The notes beneath the pieces were generated by a model. The model was not told where the DNA came from, made no database searches, and was given only the letters and a program-made list of their open reading frames with translations. The position numbers and the translations under genes were made by a program. DNA of 64,000 nt from Nesterenkonia natronophila. GTDB lineage: Bacteria > Actinomycetota > Actinomycetes > Actinomycetales > Micrococcaceae. Below, one piece after another: positions 18,287 through 25,593 of this stretch; position 1 is the first letter of the stretch, and each line of letters begins with the position of its first letter. The stretch is taken from positions 558,001 to 622,000 of the forward strand of contig NZ_QYZP01000002.1 of the NCBI RefSeq assembly GCF_003595215.1, in the 5' to 3' direction.

Positions 18287-19508
18287 GTGGTCTCCTGGGG
18301 ATCAGCTGCATCATGAGGGCTTCCATCGCCAGGGCAGGCGGCACGTTCTGTGTGATGCGCACCCGGGAGGTGTTGAGTGCATCCAGGCAGGCCAACGTCT
18401 GCTCGGGGGAGAGAGCCTCCGCCAATTCTGCCAGCTGACCGCGTAGATGTTCATTGATCAGCTCCGCACCGGTGGTGAGCTTCAGGCTCAACACATCCCG
18501 GTACACCGCAGTGAGATCAATCAGCGTCCGGTCCAACGAATCCGTCACAGCACGCTTGGCGCGGCGGCCAGCCTCGTCCTCCAATCGCTTGAACTGGGCG
18601 CGCAGCTTCGGCGGGACCTTCTCCTCTGGTTCCAGGCCCAATGATCGGCGCAGCGAGGCCTGTTCCTCCGTCAGGCGGGCGTCGGACTCCGCTGCGGCAT
18701 CCGTCTGCGCCATGGCGACAAGCCGCGACGCCGCTACAATCGCCTGCGAGGCAGACCGAACCTTAAGCGGCAGCGACACTGTCTCCTCCCGGCGGGTCCG
18801 CGCCTCAGCGTCAGTGGCCAGCCTGCGCGCCACACCGATGTGGTTCTGCGACACTCGGGCGGCAAAGCGTGCCCGCTCGGGGGTCAGCCCATCGCGTCGG
18901 ATGAGCAGCTCCGCCACAGCATCGGCAGGGGGGATGCGCAGGCTCACGTGCCGGCAGCGTGAGCGGATAGTGACCAGCACATCAGCCGGCGATGGCGCAC
19001 AAAGCACCCACACCGTCCGCGGGGGTGGTTCCTCAATGGCCTTCAGCAGCACATTGGTGGCCCGCTCGGTCATCCGATCGGCATCCTCCACCACAATCAC
19101 CCGCCACCGGTACCCCTGCGGGCGGTCCTGTGCGGTGGTGATGAGTTGGCGGACGTCCTCAATCCGGTAGCTGACATTCTCCGTGGAGACCAGCGACACC
19201 GCCGGATGCGACCCCGCGGCCACCAGGCGGCAGGACTGACAGTCGCCGCAACCCTGCTCCGGACAGTTCAGCGCGGCGGCGAACGCCCGGGCCGCATTGG
19301 AACGGCCCGATCCCGGAGGCCCGGTGAACAGCCAAGCATGCGTCGGCGCAGCGGAGCTCACCGCCGACTCCAGCTGTTCGACCACGGACTGCTGACCCAC
19401 CAGCTCCGCAAAGACACTGTCGCTGCCCAAGGGAGCAGACGGCGTCGAGCCCTCAGGCGGCGTCGTGCTGGAGGGTGCGGGGAGATCAGAGGCTGCTGGT
19501 GTGCTCAT
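18279..19508 (-). CDS. holB: DNA polymerase III delta' subunit
   Basis: 409-residue clamp-loader subunit. The AAA+ core has FTGPPGSGRSNAAR near residues 61-74, in which the Walker A lysine is replaced by Arg, in line with delta' not needing ATP hydrolysis. A zinc module CPEQGCGDCQSC follows. VIVVEDADRMTERATNVLLKA and a sensor-1 RSRCRH segment are also present. The ATG at 19508 overlaps the tmk stop (ATGA), so translation is coupled, and the 3' end overlaps the hydrolase gene. Confidence 0.93.
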   Translation of the reverse strand: MSTPAASDLPAPSSTTPPEGSTPSAPLGSDSVFAELVGQQSVVEQLESAVSSAAPTHAWLFTGPPGSGRSNAARAFAAALNCPEQGCGDCQSCRLVAAGSHPAVSLVSTENVSYRIEDVRQLITTAQDRPQGYRWRVIVVEDADRMTERATNVLLKAIEEPPPRTVWVLCAPSPADVLVTIRSRCRHVSLRIPPADAVAELLIRRDGLTPERARFAARVSQNHIGVARRLATDAEARTRREETVSLPLKVRSASQAIVAASRLVAMAQTDAAAESDARLTEEQASLRRSLGLEPEEKVPPKLRAQFKRLEDEAGRRAKRAVTDSLDRTLIDLTAVYRDVLSLKLTTGAELINEHLRGQLAELAEALSPEQTLACLDALNTSRVRITQNVPPALAMEALMMQLIPRRPRG

Positions 19509-20170
19509 GGGGCGCTCCCCGCGGTGGAGAGCAGCGGTTCTAAGCGAGCGCGCACCGCCTGGTGCAGCGACTCCACCGACTGGGTGCCTTCCAGCACCAG
19601 GTAGCGCTCCGGCGCCGCAGCCGCGCGGGCCAGGAAGGCTTCACGCAGTGCGGTGTGGAACGCCAGGTCCGCAGATTCGATCCGGTCCCCGGCGGCACCG
19701 CCGTCCCGGGCGGCCCGCCGCTGAGCAGAGACCAGCGGATCCACATCAAGCACCACCGTCAGATCCGGCTGCAACCCCTCAGTGGCCCAGTGGTTGATCT
19801 CGGCCACATCCTCCACGCCGAGGCCGCGGCCCGCACCCTGATACGCCAGGGAAGAATCGATGTACCGGTCGCAGAGCACCACCGCACCGGAGTCGAGGGC
19901 CGGGCGAATCTTCTGTGTCACATGCGCCGCCCGCGAGGCGGCGAACAGCAGCGCCTCCGTGCGGGGGTCCACCTCGCCCTGGCCGTGGTCCAGCAACAGC
20001 CCTCGAATGCGCTCGCCAACCTCCGTGCCACCGGGCTCCCGGGTGCACACCACGCGGCGCCCGGACTTCACGAGCCAATCCTGCAGCAGGCCCAGCTGGG
20101 TGGTCTTGCCTGCACCTTCGCCGCCCTCCAGGACGATGAACAGCCCGCTCGTCTCGTCGATCACGTCCAT
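19505..20170 (-). CDS. tmk: Thymidylate kinase
   Basis: Phosphorylates dTMP to dTDP. 221 residues with P-loop VLEGGEGAGKTTQ near residues 11-23, CTREPGGTEVGERIR and the DRY signature in LCDRYIDSSLAYQGAGRGLG. The ATG at 20170 is chosen because the family N-terminus begins about ten residues before the P-loop; the frame stays open upstream but that part overlaps the divergent DUF2516 gene and resembles no kinase. First gene of the tmk-holB-hydrolase run, with only 21 bp to the divergent gene and a palindromic -10 element in that gap. Confidence 0.95.
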   Translation of the reverse strand: MDVIDETSGLFIVLEGGEGAGKTTQLGLLQDWLVKSGRRVVCTREPGGTEVGERIRGLLLDHGQGEVDPRTEALLFAASRAAHVTQKIRPALDSGAVVLCDRYIDSSLAYQGAGRGLGVEDVAEINHWATEGLQPDLTVVLDVDPLVSAQRRAARDGGAAGDRIESADLAFHTALREAFLARAAAAPERYLVLEGTQSVESLHQAVRARLEPLLSTAGSAP

Positions 20171-20184
20171 AAGCCTATAGGCTT
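20171..20184. promoter_or_regulatory. Perfect 14-bp palindrome with a -10 box on both strands
   Basis: AAGCCTATAGGCTT fills most of the 21-bp gap between the divergent tmk and DUF2516 starts. Because it is perfectly symmetric it offers TATAGG on both strands, at 20176-20181 on plus and 20179-20174 on minus. It could drive transcription both ways or be a repressor site. Confidence 0.5.
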
Positions 20185-20191
20185 GGGACCT

Positions 20192-20524
20192 ATGGGAAAC
20201 CACTGCCTTGCGAGCCCGCTGTGGAGCGCCGTCTGCTACGCCGAAGCCACCATGCACATTGTGCTGGCCATCGGCTGTATTGTGCTGGCCGTCGTCGCGC
20301 TGGTGAAATGCCTGCCGAAGAACCCGGACATGTTCTTCGTGCAGAACAAGCGCACCAAAGGCTTCTGGACCGGCATGACTGGCGGTGCCGTGGCGCTGAC
20401 CCTGTTGGGGTTCTTGGGCATCGGCCCCTTCGGCCTGTTGTTCTTGCTGGCCGGCGCCTGCATGGCGGCCGTGTACCTGGCGGACGTCAACCCAGCCGTC
20501 AGCGGCAAACCGGACAGTTACTGA
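20192..20524 (+). CDS. DUF2516 membrane protein
   Basis: 110-residue protein of the actinobacterial DUF2516 family. Two or three hydrophobic spans are visible: MHIVLAIGCIVLAVVALVKC, GAVALTLLGFLGIGPFGLLF and LLAGACMAAVYLADV. The conserved KRTKGFW loop lies between spans and the protein ends with DVNPAV. The ATG at 20192 is four bases downstream of the expected transcription start of the palindromic promoter; an ATG at 20252 (MHIVLAIG, 90 residues) gives a tighter family-like N-terminus and is a real alternative. Function unknown; divergent from tmk. Confidence 0.7.
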   Translation: MGNHCLASPLWSAVCYAEATMHIVLAIGCIVLAVVALVKCLPKNPDMFFVQNKRTKGFWTGMTGGAVALTLLGFLGIGPFGLLFLLAGACMAAVYLADVNPAVSGKPDSY

Positions 20525-20544
20525 GCCGCTGCGGTCCCGTCCGC

Positions 20545-20560
20545 GCCGAGTAGACTCGGC
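20545..20560. promoter_or_regulatory. Inverted repeat overlapping a candidate -10 upstream of gpmA
   Basis: GCCGAGT-AG-ACTCGGC is a 16-bp repeat with perfect 7-bp arms. A TAGACT -10-like hexamer (20551-20556) lies inside it, 58 bp before the gpmA ATG. It may be an operator, or a hairpin ending the DUF2516 transcript. Confidence 0.35.
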
Positions 20561-20614
20561 GGCAGGACAATGGCGTCGCCAATTGACCACCCCTGACGAA
20601 TCGGAGTACCGGCT

Positions 20615-21361
20615 ATGAGCTATGACCTGATCCTGCTGCGCCACGGCCAGAGCGACTGGAACCAGAAGAATCTCTTCACCGGATGGGTGGACGTGCTACT
20701 GACGGATACCGGCCGCGCCGAGGCCGCCCGCGGTGGGGAGCTCCTGGCAGAGCGCAACCTGCTGCCCGACGTGGTGCACACCAGCCTGCTGCAGCGCGCG
20801 ATCACCACCGCGCACCTGGCGCTGGAAACTGCCGACCGGCTCTGGATCCCCGTCAAGCGCGACTGGAGGCTCAATGAGCGCCACTACGGCGCCCTTCAGG
20901 GCAAGGACAAAGCTGAGATCCGTGAGCAGTACGGGGAAGAGCAGTTCATGCTGTGGCGCCGCTCCTATGACACCCCACCGCCGGAGATCAGCGACGACGA
21001 TCCGCACAGCCAGTCTGCCGACCCCCGTTACGCGGACCTGGGCGACGCCGCCCCCAGGACAGAGTGCCTCAAAGACGTGGTGGATCGGTTCATCCCGTAC
21101 TACGAGTCCGAGGTGGTGGGCGATCTCAAGGCTGGCAAGACCGTTCTGTTGGCCGCGCACGGTAATTCGCTGCGCGCCCTGGTGAAGCACCTGGACGGTA
21201 TCTCTGACGCGGACATCGCCGGGCTCAACATCCCTACCGGCATCCCGCTGCACTACAAGCTCCGTGAGGACTTCAGTCCGCTGAACCCGGGCGGCACCTA
21301 CCTGGACCCCGAGGCCGCGAAGGACGCCATTCAGGCCGTCGCCAACCAGGGCAAGAAGTAG
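20615..21361 (+). CDS. gpmA: 2,3-bisphosphoglycerate-dependent phosphoglycerate mutase
   Basis: Interconverts 3- and 2-phosphoglycerate in glycolysis. 248 residues; the N-terminus [20 protein letters not shown] contains the phosphohistidine in [24 protein letters not shown] and the second histidine in [12 protein letters not shown] are also clear. CGGAG lies a few bases before the ATG. Length and motifs match the cofactor-dependent enzyme throughout, so it is expected to be active. Confidence 0.96.
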   Translation: MSYDLILLRHGQSDWNQKNLFTGWVDVLLTDTGRAEAARGGELLAERNLLPDVVHTSLLQRAITTAHLALETADRLWIPVKRDWRLNERHYGALQGKDKAEIREQYGEEQFMLWRRSYDTPPPEISDDDPHSQSADPRYADLGDAAPRTECLKDVVDRFIPYYESEVVGDLKAGKTVLLAAHGNSLRALVKHLDGISDADIAGLNIPTGIPLHYKLREDFSPLNPGGTYLDPEAAKDAIQAVANQGKK

Positions 21362-21413
21362 GCCCCCGGCTCCGCAGCCTTCCACCGTCCCTCCACGCCC
21401 TCCCTCCACCCGC

Positions 21414-21480
21414 AGAGCGTCTCCGGATGTGGGAAACTCGCCCGTTTCAGGCGGGAGTTCCCCACATCCCGAGACGCTCT
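21414..21480 (+). repeat. 67-nt hairpin repeat, copy A
   Basis: Imperfect inverted repeat: 5' arm AGAGCGTCTCCGGATGTGGG, 3' arm ending TCCCGAGACGCTCT, about 29-nt arms with two mismatches, and a short GC-rich tip. It lies between gpmA and the DUF559/AbiEi-like gene. It has the same length and conserved arms as copies B (22578) and C (43353). No T tract follows. Confidence 0.85.
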
Positions 21481-21523
21481 CCTACATGGGGCAGACCAAG
21501 GGGTGACGTCGGTGCCCCGCCGG

Positions 21524-21532
21524 TTATCCACA
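21524..21532 (+). promoter_or_regulatory. Perfect DnaA-box consensus TTATCCACA
   Basis: The exact nine-base consensus occurs 51 bp upstream of the GTG of the DUF559/AbiEi-like gene and 44 bp after repeat copy A. No clustered boxes or origin genes are nearby, so this is not an origin; it may be chance or a regulatory site. Confidence 0.4.
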
Positions 21533-21582
21533 GATTGCCTTGTTCCGCCCTGTGACGGCTCTTTTCGGGCCATCCTGGAGGC

Positions 21583-22560
21583 GTGAGACCCCCGAAACCT
21601 CTGCCTCCGGCGCTCACGGGAGGCATCTTCACTCGGACTGAGGCGCGCCAGCTCGGCGTCAGTTCCGATCGGCTTCGGGCTCGGGACATCCAGCGGATCG
21701 CCCACGCCACCTACCGGCACCTCGGGCCGCCAACTGAAACGCAATCAGCTACGTTCGCGGTCCAGCCCGCAGCTCTGCAGGACGGCGATCCCGCACAGCT
21801 GGAAATGCTGCGGGCACTGTGCCGACGGTGCGCGGTGGTGCGGGTGAGTCACGTGACTGCGGCCCTGCTTCATGGCTTGCCGCTGCCCCGGCGCTGGACA
21901 GAGAGCACCACCCTTCACTTGACGGGGCGCAGCAGCTCGCATGCCAGTGTCTCGGATCCTGGCGTGCGACTGCACAGAACCTCAGCCGTCCCGCAACGCG
22001 AATACTGCCTGCACGGGGTGCCGGTCTCCCCGCCGCCGGAGCTTTTTGTGGAGCTCGCCCGCTACCTCAGGGTTCCCGAGCTCGTCGTCGTCGGAGACCA
22101 GCTGGTCCGCACACCGCGGGCCGGGTTGGAGACGCGGGTCTCACCTTGGTCCAGCCTGCGGGAGTTGGAACAAAGCGTCCGCCAGGGCCGTGGGAGGCTC
22201 GGCATCCTCCGGGCCAGAGAGGCGCTGCGTCTGGTCCGGGTCGGTGCGGACTCGCCGCCAGAGACACGGCTGCGGCTGGCGCTGATCAGTGCCGGGCTGC
22301 CGGAACCGCAGCTGCAGATTCCGCTGAAGCCGAATGATCCTTTCGCTCCGGTGGGCGATGCGGGGTATCGCAGCCAGCGTCTGGTGATCCAGTACGAAGG
22401 CGAACATCACTTCACGCCTGAGCAGCAGGCCCGCGATCAGCGCAGGAACGCCCAGTTCGAAGCAGCCGGTTGGACGGTGATGCTGGCGAACCGGGTGGAT
22501 CTCAGGGAGAACTTTCAAGGGCTGGCTGCCCGCGTCAAGATGCACTTTGGGGCCCGGTGA
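21583..22560 (+). CDS. DUF559/AbiEi-like putative nuclease (VSR fold)
   Basis: 325-residue protein of a family abundant in actinobacteria. The N-terminus (IFTRTEARQLGVSSDRLRAR, then IAHATYRHL) looks like the winged-helix domain of type IV AbiEi-like antitoxins. The C-terminus has SPPETRLRLALISAGLPEPQ followed by VGDAGYRSQRLVIQYEGEHH, then a D-x-R-R-N segment and GWTVML. That matches the DUF559/very-short-patch-repair endonuclease-like fold, and its acidic and histidine positions look intact. Start GTG 21583 is two bases after GGAGG, an unusually short spacing. No AbiEii-type toxin partner is adjacent. The gene is bracketed by 67-nt hairpin repeats A and B, which suggests mobility or a functional pairing. 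Substrate unknown. Confidence 0.7.
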   Translation: MRPPKPLPPALTGGIFTRTEARQLGVSSDRLRARDIQRIAHATYRHLGPPTETQSATFAVQPAALQDGDPAQLEMLRALCRRCAVVRVSHVTAALLHGLPLPRRWTESTTLHLTGRSSSHASVSDPGVRLHRTSAVPQREYCLHGVPVSPPPELFVELARYLRVPELVVVGDQLVRTPRAGLETRVSPWSSLRELEQSVRQGRGRLGILRAREALRLVRVGADSPPETRLRLALISAGLPEPQLQIPLKPNDPFAPVGDAGYRSQRLVIQYEGEHHFTPEQQARDQRRNAQFEAAGWTVMLANRVDLRENFQGLAARVKMHFGAR

Positions 22561-22577
22561 GGCGCGTTTCTCGGCGG

Positions 22578-22644
22578 AGAGCGTCTCGGGATGTTGGAAA
22601 CTACGCCTCCCGAGGTGCCTATTCCCCACATCCCGAGACGCTGT
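22578..22644 (+). repeat. 67-nt hairpin repeat, copy B
   Basis: Same element as copies A and C: 5' arm AGAGCGTCTCGGGATGTTGG, 3' arm TTCCCCACATCCCGAGACGC. It begins 18 bp after the stop of the DUF559/AbiEi-like gene and lies between that gene and convergent phoU. Arms are conserved and the tip differs from copy A. Confidence 0.85.
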
Positions 22645-22746
22645 GTGGTGGGGGCGACCTACTGTGGTGGGGACGACTTGGTGGATGGCGGCGCCGTGCT
22701 GGTGGGTGCGACCTGCGGGTGGTGGGGTCCGGCCGCGGAAGAGCGA

Positions 22747-23403
22747 TCAGCGTGCAGGCTTGGCCTCCCACTCCCCGGTGACCAGGTACTGCACCTTGCG
22801 GGCCACAGAGACACCGTGGTCACCGAAGCGCTCAAAGAACCGGCTGGCCAGAACAGCGTCAGCGGTCGATGCCGGGGACGCTTCCCACCCCGGCCTGGCG
22901 ATCGTCGTGAAGATCCCGGCGTGCAGCTCGTTGATCTGCTCATTCAGCGCGAAGATCTCAAAGACCACTCCTAGTTCACGGGACTCCATCAGCTCCACTA
23001 ACTTCTTGGAGATCGCAACATCTTTCACCGCCATCTGCCGGAAGACCGGGACCAGCGGGGCCGGCGCTACAGGGTCTGGGAAGCGCAACCTGGTCAGCTG
23101 CGCGATGTGCCGCGCCAGATCCCCCATCCGCTCCAAGGAGGTCGACATCCGCAGCGCCCCGACGACCAGCCGCAGATCGGAGGCCACCGGCCCCTGCAGC
23201 GCCAGAAGCTCGATCGCCTTCTCATCCAGGTCATGCTGCTGGGCGTCAATGCGCGTATCTGCGGCAATGACCTCATCTGCGAGTTGGACGTCTGCTAGCT
23301 CGAATGACCGATAGGCCTTCTCCATGGCTTCGGTGACGCGCATCGCGATGTCCGTGAGCTGATCACCGACAAGATGCAGGTCTTCCTGAAAGAGTTTGCG
23401 CAT
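22747..23403 (-). CDS. phoU: Phosphate-uptake regulator PhoU
   Basis: 218-residue helical protein made of two PhoU repeats, starting MRKLFQEDLHLVGDQLTD. The first repeat has VIAADTRIDAQQHDLDEKAIELLALQGPVASDLR and the second has the matching VLASRFFERFGDHGVSVARKV; both carry the E/D-x-x-x-D metal-binding pattern of the family. The ATG at 23403 has AAAGGA nine bases upstream. PhoU restrains phosphate signalling through the Pst transporter and the histidine kinase. It is divergent from senX3-regX3 with a PHO box in the gap, the standard actinobacterial layout. Confidence 0.95.
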   Translation of the reverse strand: MRKLFQEDLHLVGDQLTDIAMRVTEAMEKAYRSFELADVQLADEVIAADTRIDAQQHDLDEKAIELLALQGPVASDLRLVVGALRMSTSLERMGDLARHIAQLTRLRFPDPVAPAPLVPVFRQMAVKDVAISKKLVELMESRELGVVFEIFALNEQINELHAGIFTTIARPGWEASPASTADAVLASRFFERFGDHGVSVARKVQYLVTGEWEAKPAR

Positions 23404-23474
23404 GTTAAATGGTCCTTTCCTCACACAGGGGCATGAACCGATCCTTCCCGGCATGACTGAACACCTTAGGGATG

Positions 23475-23507
23475 ATCAGGCAACCGTCAGGTGAACAGCT
23501 CGTGAAC
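23475..23507 (-). promoter_or_regulatory. PHO box between phoU and senX3
   Basis: Three head-to-tail 11-bp units read on the minus strand: GTTCACGAGCT, GTTCACCTGAC and GGTTGCCTGAT. The first two match the GTTCAC core of actinobacterial PhoP/RegX3 direct repeats. The site lies 72 bp from phoU and 62 bp from senX3, so RegX3 could control both directions. Confidence 0.7.
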
Positions 23508-23569
23508 TGTTGACCCCTCGGTGACGGTTCGGCAGCCGACGCCAGTTTTTCCACCTAAGCTGGGAAACT

Positions 23570-24844
23570 GTGGACTCCCTGCTCATTGCGGCTCTGGCCG
23601 GCTTAGTCGGCATCGCCATCGGCGTGGTCGGCATGCACGCCTTCCGCGTCAGTGAGCGCCAGCGCGCCGAGGGGATCGACGTGGACGAGCCCACCATGCC
23701 CGAAGGGGCCAACGAGGTGCTGGCCTCCCTGGGGTTGGCCTACATCGTGGTGGACACCGTGGACGGGGTGGTGCGGGCCAACCCGGCCGCCTACGCGTTC
23801 GGCCTGGTCCGCGGCCACACCGTGGTCCACCAAGAGGTGCTGCGATTGACCTCGCGGGTCCGCGGCGATGGGATCATCATCGAAGAGCAGCTGGAGCTTC
23901 CCCGCGGACTCCAGGGTGAGACCACAATAGTGGTCAATCTGCGCGTAGCGCCGCTGGGCGATGAGTACATCCTGGTGCTGGCCGATGACCGCACGGAGGT
24001 CAGCCGGACGGAGGCGGTCCGCAACGACTTCGTCGCCAACGTCTCCCATGAGCTGAAGACCCCGGTGGGAGCCATCAGCCTGCTCGCCGAGACCATCGAG
24101 GGCGCCTCCGAGGACGATGAAGCCGTCCGCCGCTTCTCCAAGCGCCTCCATAAAGAGTCCAACCGCCTGGCGGTCCTGGTGCAGGACATCATCGAGCTCT
24201 CAAGAGTCCAGGGGAAGAACGTGGTCCACGCCGGAGTGCCGGTGGATCTCACCACGGTCATCGTTGAGGCTGTGGACCGCTCCAGGGTGCCTGCCGAAGA
24301 CAAAGGCATAGACCTGCGCGTAGCGGGTGAGCTGCCCCGACGGGTGCACGGCGATGCGGACCAGCTGACCATGGCCTTCCGCAATCTCATCGACAACGCA
24401 GTCCGCTACTCCCCGGAAGGCACCAGAGTGGGGATCGGCCTGTCATCCCGGGACGGGATCGCGCAGGTCACCATCACCGATCAGGGCATCGGAATCGAGG
24501 CCGAGAACCAGGAGCGGATCTTCGAACGGTTCTACCGCGTGGACCCCGCGCGCTCGCGGTCCACCGGCGGCACCGGCTTGGGACTGAGCATCGTCAAACA
24601 TGTGGTCAGCAACCACGGCGGGGAAGTGGCCCTCTGGTCCCAGCCGGGCAAAGGGTCCACGTTCACCGTCCGGCTGCCGGAGCTGGAGGAGGGACTCGAT
24701 GACCTCAGCGGCCTGGGGTACGGGGATTTCCGGGACGACGACGCCGCGAGACTCACCGAGAGCGACGCCGGCCAGCAGCCACACACCAGGAAGAATCACC
24801 GTCCGGCGTCCGCCCCGGACTCCATTGAAGAGGAGACACCTTGA
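23570..24844 (+). CDS. senX3: Phosphate-sensing histidine kinase SenX3
   Basis: 424-residue kinase with one clear N-terminal membrane span (LLIAALAGLVGIAIGVVGMHAF), a PAS-like region (about 45-145), HisKA box NVSHELKTPVGAISLLAETIEG and HATPase boxes NLIDNAV, DQGIGIE and TGLGLSIVKHVV. The phospho-accepting His is in SHELKTP. Start GTG 23570 follows a TAAGCT -10-like box by eight bases, suggesting a near-leaderless mRNA. The stop overlaps the regX3 TTG start (TTGA), coupling the pair. The low-phosphate signal is inferred from orthology and from the adjacent phoU. Confidence 0.94.
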   Translation: MDSLLIAALAGLVGIAIGVVGMHAFRVSERQRAEGIDVDEPTMPEGANEVLASLGLAYIVVDTVDGVVRANPAAYAFGLVRGHTVVHQEVLRLTSRVRGDGIIIEEQLELPRGLQGETTIVVNLRVAPLGDEYILVLADDRTEVSRTEAVRNDFVANVSHELKTPVGAISLLAETIEGASEDDEAVRRFSKRLHKESNRLAVLVQDIIELSRVQGKNVVHAGVPVDLTTVIVEAVDRSRVPAEDKGIDLRVAGELPRRVHGDADQLTMAFRNLIDNAVRYSPEGTRVGIGLSSRDGIAQVTITDQGIGIEAENQERIFERFYRVDPARSRSTGGTGLGLSIVKHVVSNHGGEVALWSQPGKGSTFTVRLPELEEGLDDLSGLGYGDFRDDDAARLTESDAGQQPHTRKNHRPASAPDSIEEETP

Positions 24845-25521
24845 CCAGGATTCTCATCGTTGAAGATGAGGCTTCATTCTCTGAGGCGCTGTCCTACACC
24901 CTCCAAAAGGAGGGTTACGACGTTTCTGTAGCCGAGGACGGCCACCAGGCAGTCGAGATCTTCGACAGAGAGGGCGCGGACCTGGTTCTGCTGGACCTGA
25001 TGCTCCCGGGCCAACCTGGAACGGAGGTCTGCCGGCAGATCCGGCTGCGCTCCGCAGTGCCGGTGATCATGCTCACGGCCAAAGATTCGGAGATCGACAA
25101 GGTGGTGGGCCTGGAGCTCGGCGCCGATGACTACGTCACCAAGCCGTACTCCTCACGTGAACTCCTGGCCCGGGTGCGGGCAGTGCTGCGCCGGCACGTG
25201 GACACCGAGTTCGACGACTCCTCCACCATTGTTGCCGGACCTGTCCGGATGGACATCGAGCGGCACATCGTGGAGGTGGCTGGTCGCAGTGTGAACCTGC
25301 CGCTGAAAGAGTTCGAGCTCCTTGAGATCCTCATCCGCAACACTGGCCGTGTGCTGACCCGCGGGCAGATCATCGACCGCGTCTGGGGCAGCGACTACGT
25401 CGGTGACACCAAGACTCTCGACGTGCACGTCAAGCGGCTCCGCTCCAAAGTGGAGACCGACCCGGCCAAGCCCCGCCTGCTGGTGACTGTGCGCGGCCTG
25501 GGGTACAAGTTCGACGCCTGA
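24841..25521 (+). CDS. regX3: Phosphate response regulator RegX3
   Basis: 226-residue OmpR/PhoB-type regulator. The receiver begins ILIVEDEASFSEAL, has phospho-acceptor Asp in LVLLDLMLPG, the conserved Thr in MLTAKDSEID and Lys in YVTKPYSSRELLARVRA. The DNA-binding winged helix ends with RGQIIDRVWGSDYVGDTKTL, VKRLRSKVE and VRGLGYKFDA. Start TTG 24841 overlaps the senX3 stop. It presumably binds the 11-bp direct repeats upstream of phoU. Confidence 0.95.
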   Translation: MTRILIVEDEASFSEALSYTLQKEGYDVSVAEDGHQAVEIFDREGADLVLLDLMLPGQPGTEVCRQIRLRSAVPVIMLTAKDSEIDKVVGLELGADDYVTKPYSSRELLARVRAVLRRHVDTEFDDSSTIVAGPVRMDIERHIVEVAGRSVNLPLKEFELLEILIRNTGRVLTRGQIIDRVWGSDYVGDTKTLDVHVKRLRSKVETDPAKPRLLVTVRGLGYKFDA

Positions 25522-25549
25522 GCCACCTCCAGCGGTCCCGGCACCCAGC

Positions 25550-25555
25550 TAGACT
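25550..25555 (+). promoter_or_regulatory. Candidate -10 box (TAGACT) of purH
   Basis: TAGACT sits 38 bp before the preferred purH ATG at 25594, predicting a 5' leader of about 33 nt that still includes the GAAGGAGAG Shine-Dalgarno sequence. Confidence 0.4.
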
Positions 25556-25593
25556 GGCCCATGGTTCAGCACGGTGAGGCAGAAGGAGAGACG

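Noticed and set aside
20171..20644. N-terminal extension of tmk by an upstream open frame
   Set aside because: It overlaps the divergent DUF2516 gene antisense, resembles no kinase sequence, and ATG 20170 gives the family N-terminus.
21414..21480. Repeat A as an ordinary Rho-independent terminator of gpmA
   Set aside because: No T tract, and the same 67-nt sequence recurs at two other loci with conserved arms, which ordinary terminators would not show.
21524..21532. Chromosomal replication origin
   Set aside because: A single DnaA box with no cluster, no AT-rich unwinding region and no dnaA/dnaN neighbours.
21583..22560. Type IV AbiE toxin-antitoxin system
   Set aside because: The N-terminal domain is AbiEi-like but no nucleotidyltransferase toxin gene (AbiEii) is adjacent; the C-terminus is a DUF559-type nuclease fold.
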